Translations under genes and position numbers: made by a program
Notes under the pieces: model-generated
Databases searched by the model: none
What the model was told of the DNA's origin: nothing
What the model saw: the letters and a program-made list of their open reading frames with translations, nothing else
NCBI GenBank assembly: GCA_946481205.1
Contig: CAMLNB010000078.1
Span: 1 to 14,475, forward strand
Length of the DNA: 14,475 nt
Direction of reading: 5' to 3'
Origin: an uncultured Kangiella sp.
GTDB taxonomy: Bacteria > Pseudomonadota > Gammaproteobacteria > Enterobacterales > DSM-103792
Shown: positions 14,462-14,475 of the stretch, piece after piece
How the letters are laid out: the number at the start of each line of letters is the position of its first letter
Position numbering within the stretch: the first letter of the stretch is position 1

Positions 14462-14475
14462 ACTCAAACGACTCA

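Larger units (their letters stand above)
14155..14475. other. Structured noncoding right edge
   Basis: No credible gene is seen; the short open frames on both strands have low-complexity, Arg/Pro-rich or composition-driven translations. The stretch holds, from right to left on the minus strand, an 11-bp inverted repeat (14451-14461 with 14427-14437), an intrinsic terminator (14331-14356) and another hairpin (14310-14325). It could be the 3' end of a transcript coming from the right, or a small RNA gene. Confidence 0.45.

Overview
The window looks like chromosomal DNA of a free-living gammaproteobacterium. This rests on a moderately GC-rich composition, a thiE/hemL neighbourhood resembling that of pseudomonads, an H-NOX/c-di-GMP enzyme pair, and dispersed palindromic repeats of a kind common in that class. 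I cannot name the genus from sequence alone. No rRNA, tRNA, CRISPR array, transposase or phage gene is visible.

Layout. (1) Positions 1-857 hold no credible gene. They contain a composite dispersed repeat (about 148-768) with an 11-bp perfect terminal inverted repeat, larger imperfect inverted arms and several strong hairpins. (2) Positions 858-3769, minus strand, read in the order short-chain dehydrogenase (SDR) -> aldehyde dehydrogenase -> small membrane M50 metalloprotease. The aldehyde dehydrogenase resembles 2-aminomuconate/2-hydroxymuconate semialdehyde dehydrogenases. The SDR lacks the usual Tyr/Lys catalytic pair. The M50 gene is visibly AT-richer than its neighbours and abuts the repeat region. 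(3) Positions 3930-7892 form a c-di-GMP signalling block. A plus-strand HD-GYP phosphodiesterase with an N-terminal DUF3391 domain converges on, and overlaps by 47 bp, a minus-strand operon of a heme nitric-oxide/oxygen-binding protein (H-NOX) coupled by ATGA to a PAS-PAS-GGDEF-EAL protein. (4) Positions 8253-9677 encode a secreted pectin acetylesterase/Notum-family hydrolase, ending at a perfect 15-bp hairpin shared with the next, convergent gene. (5) Positions 9741-14115, minus strand, hold thiE, pyrB, a small two-helix membrane protein, hemL (followed by a clear intrinsic terminator) and an unrecognised membrane-anchored protein. (6) Positions 14116-14475 are noncoding and carry inverted repeats and an intrinsic terminator with a tetraloop hairpin, oriented leftward.

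How the genes fit together. The best-supported functional unit is the H-NOX/GGDEF-EAL pair: NO or O2 binding to heme is expected to tune c-di-GMP turnover, and the adjacent HD-GYP enzyme would act on the same messenger. The SDR/aldehyde dehydrogenase pair suggests catabolism of a ring-cleavage semialdehyde, but no ring-cleavage enzyme lies in the window. thiE, pyrB and hemL are housekeeping genes (thiamine, pyrimidine, tetrapyrrole). The most unusual items are the SDR active site, the composite repeat, a dRS3-like repeat that supplies the end of a coding sequence, a 3 x 14-bp tandem repeat in the pyrB leader, and the structured noncoding right end.
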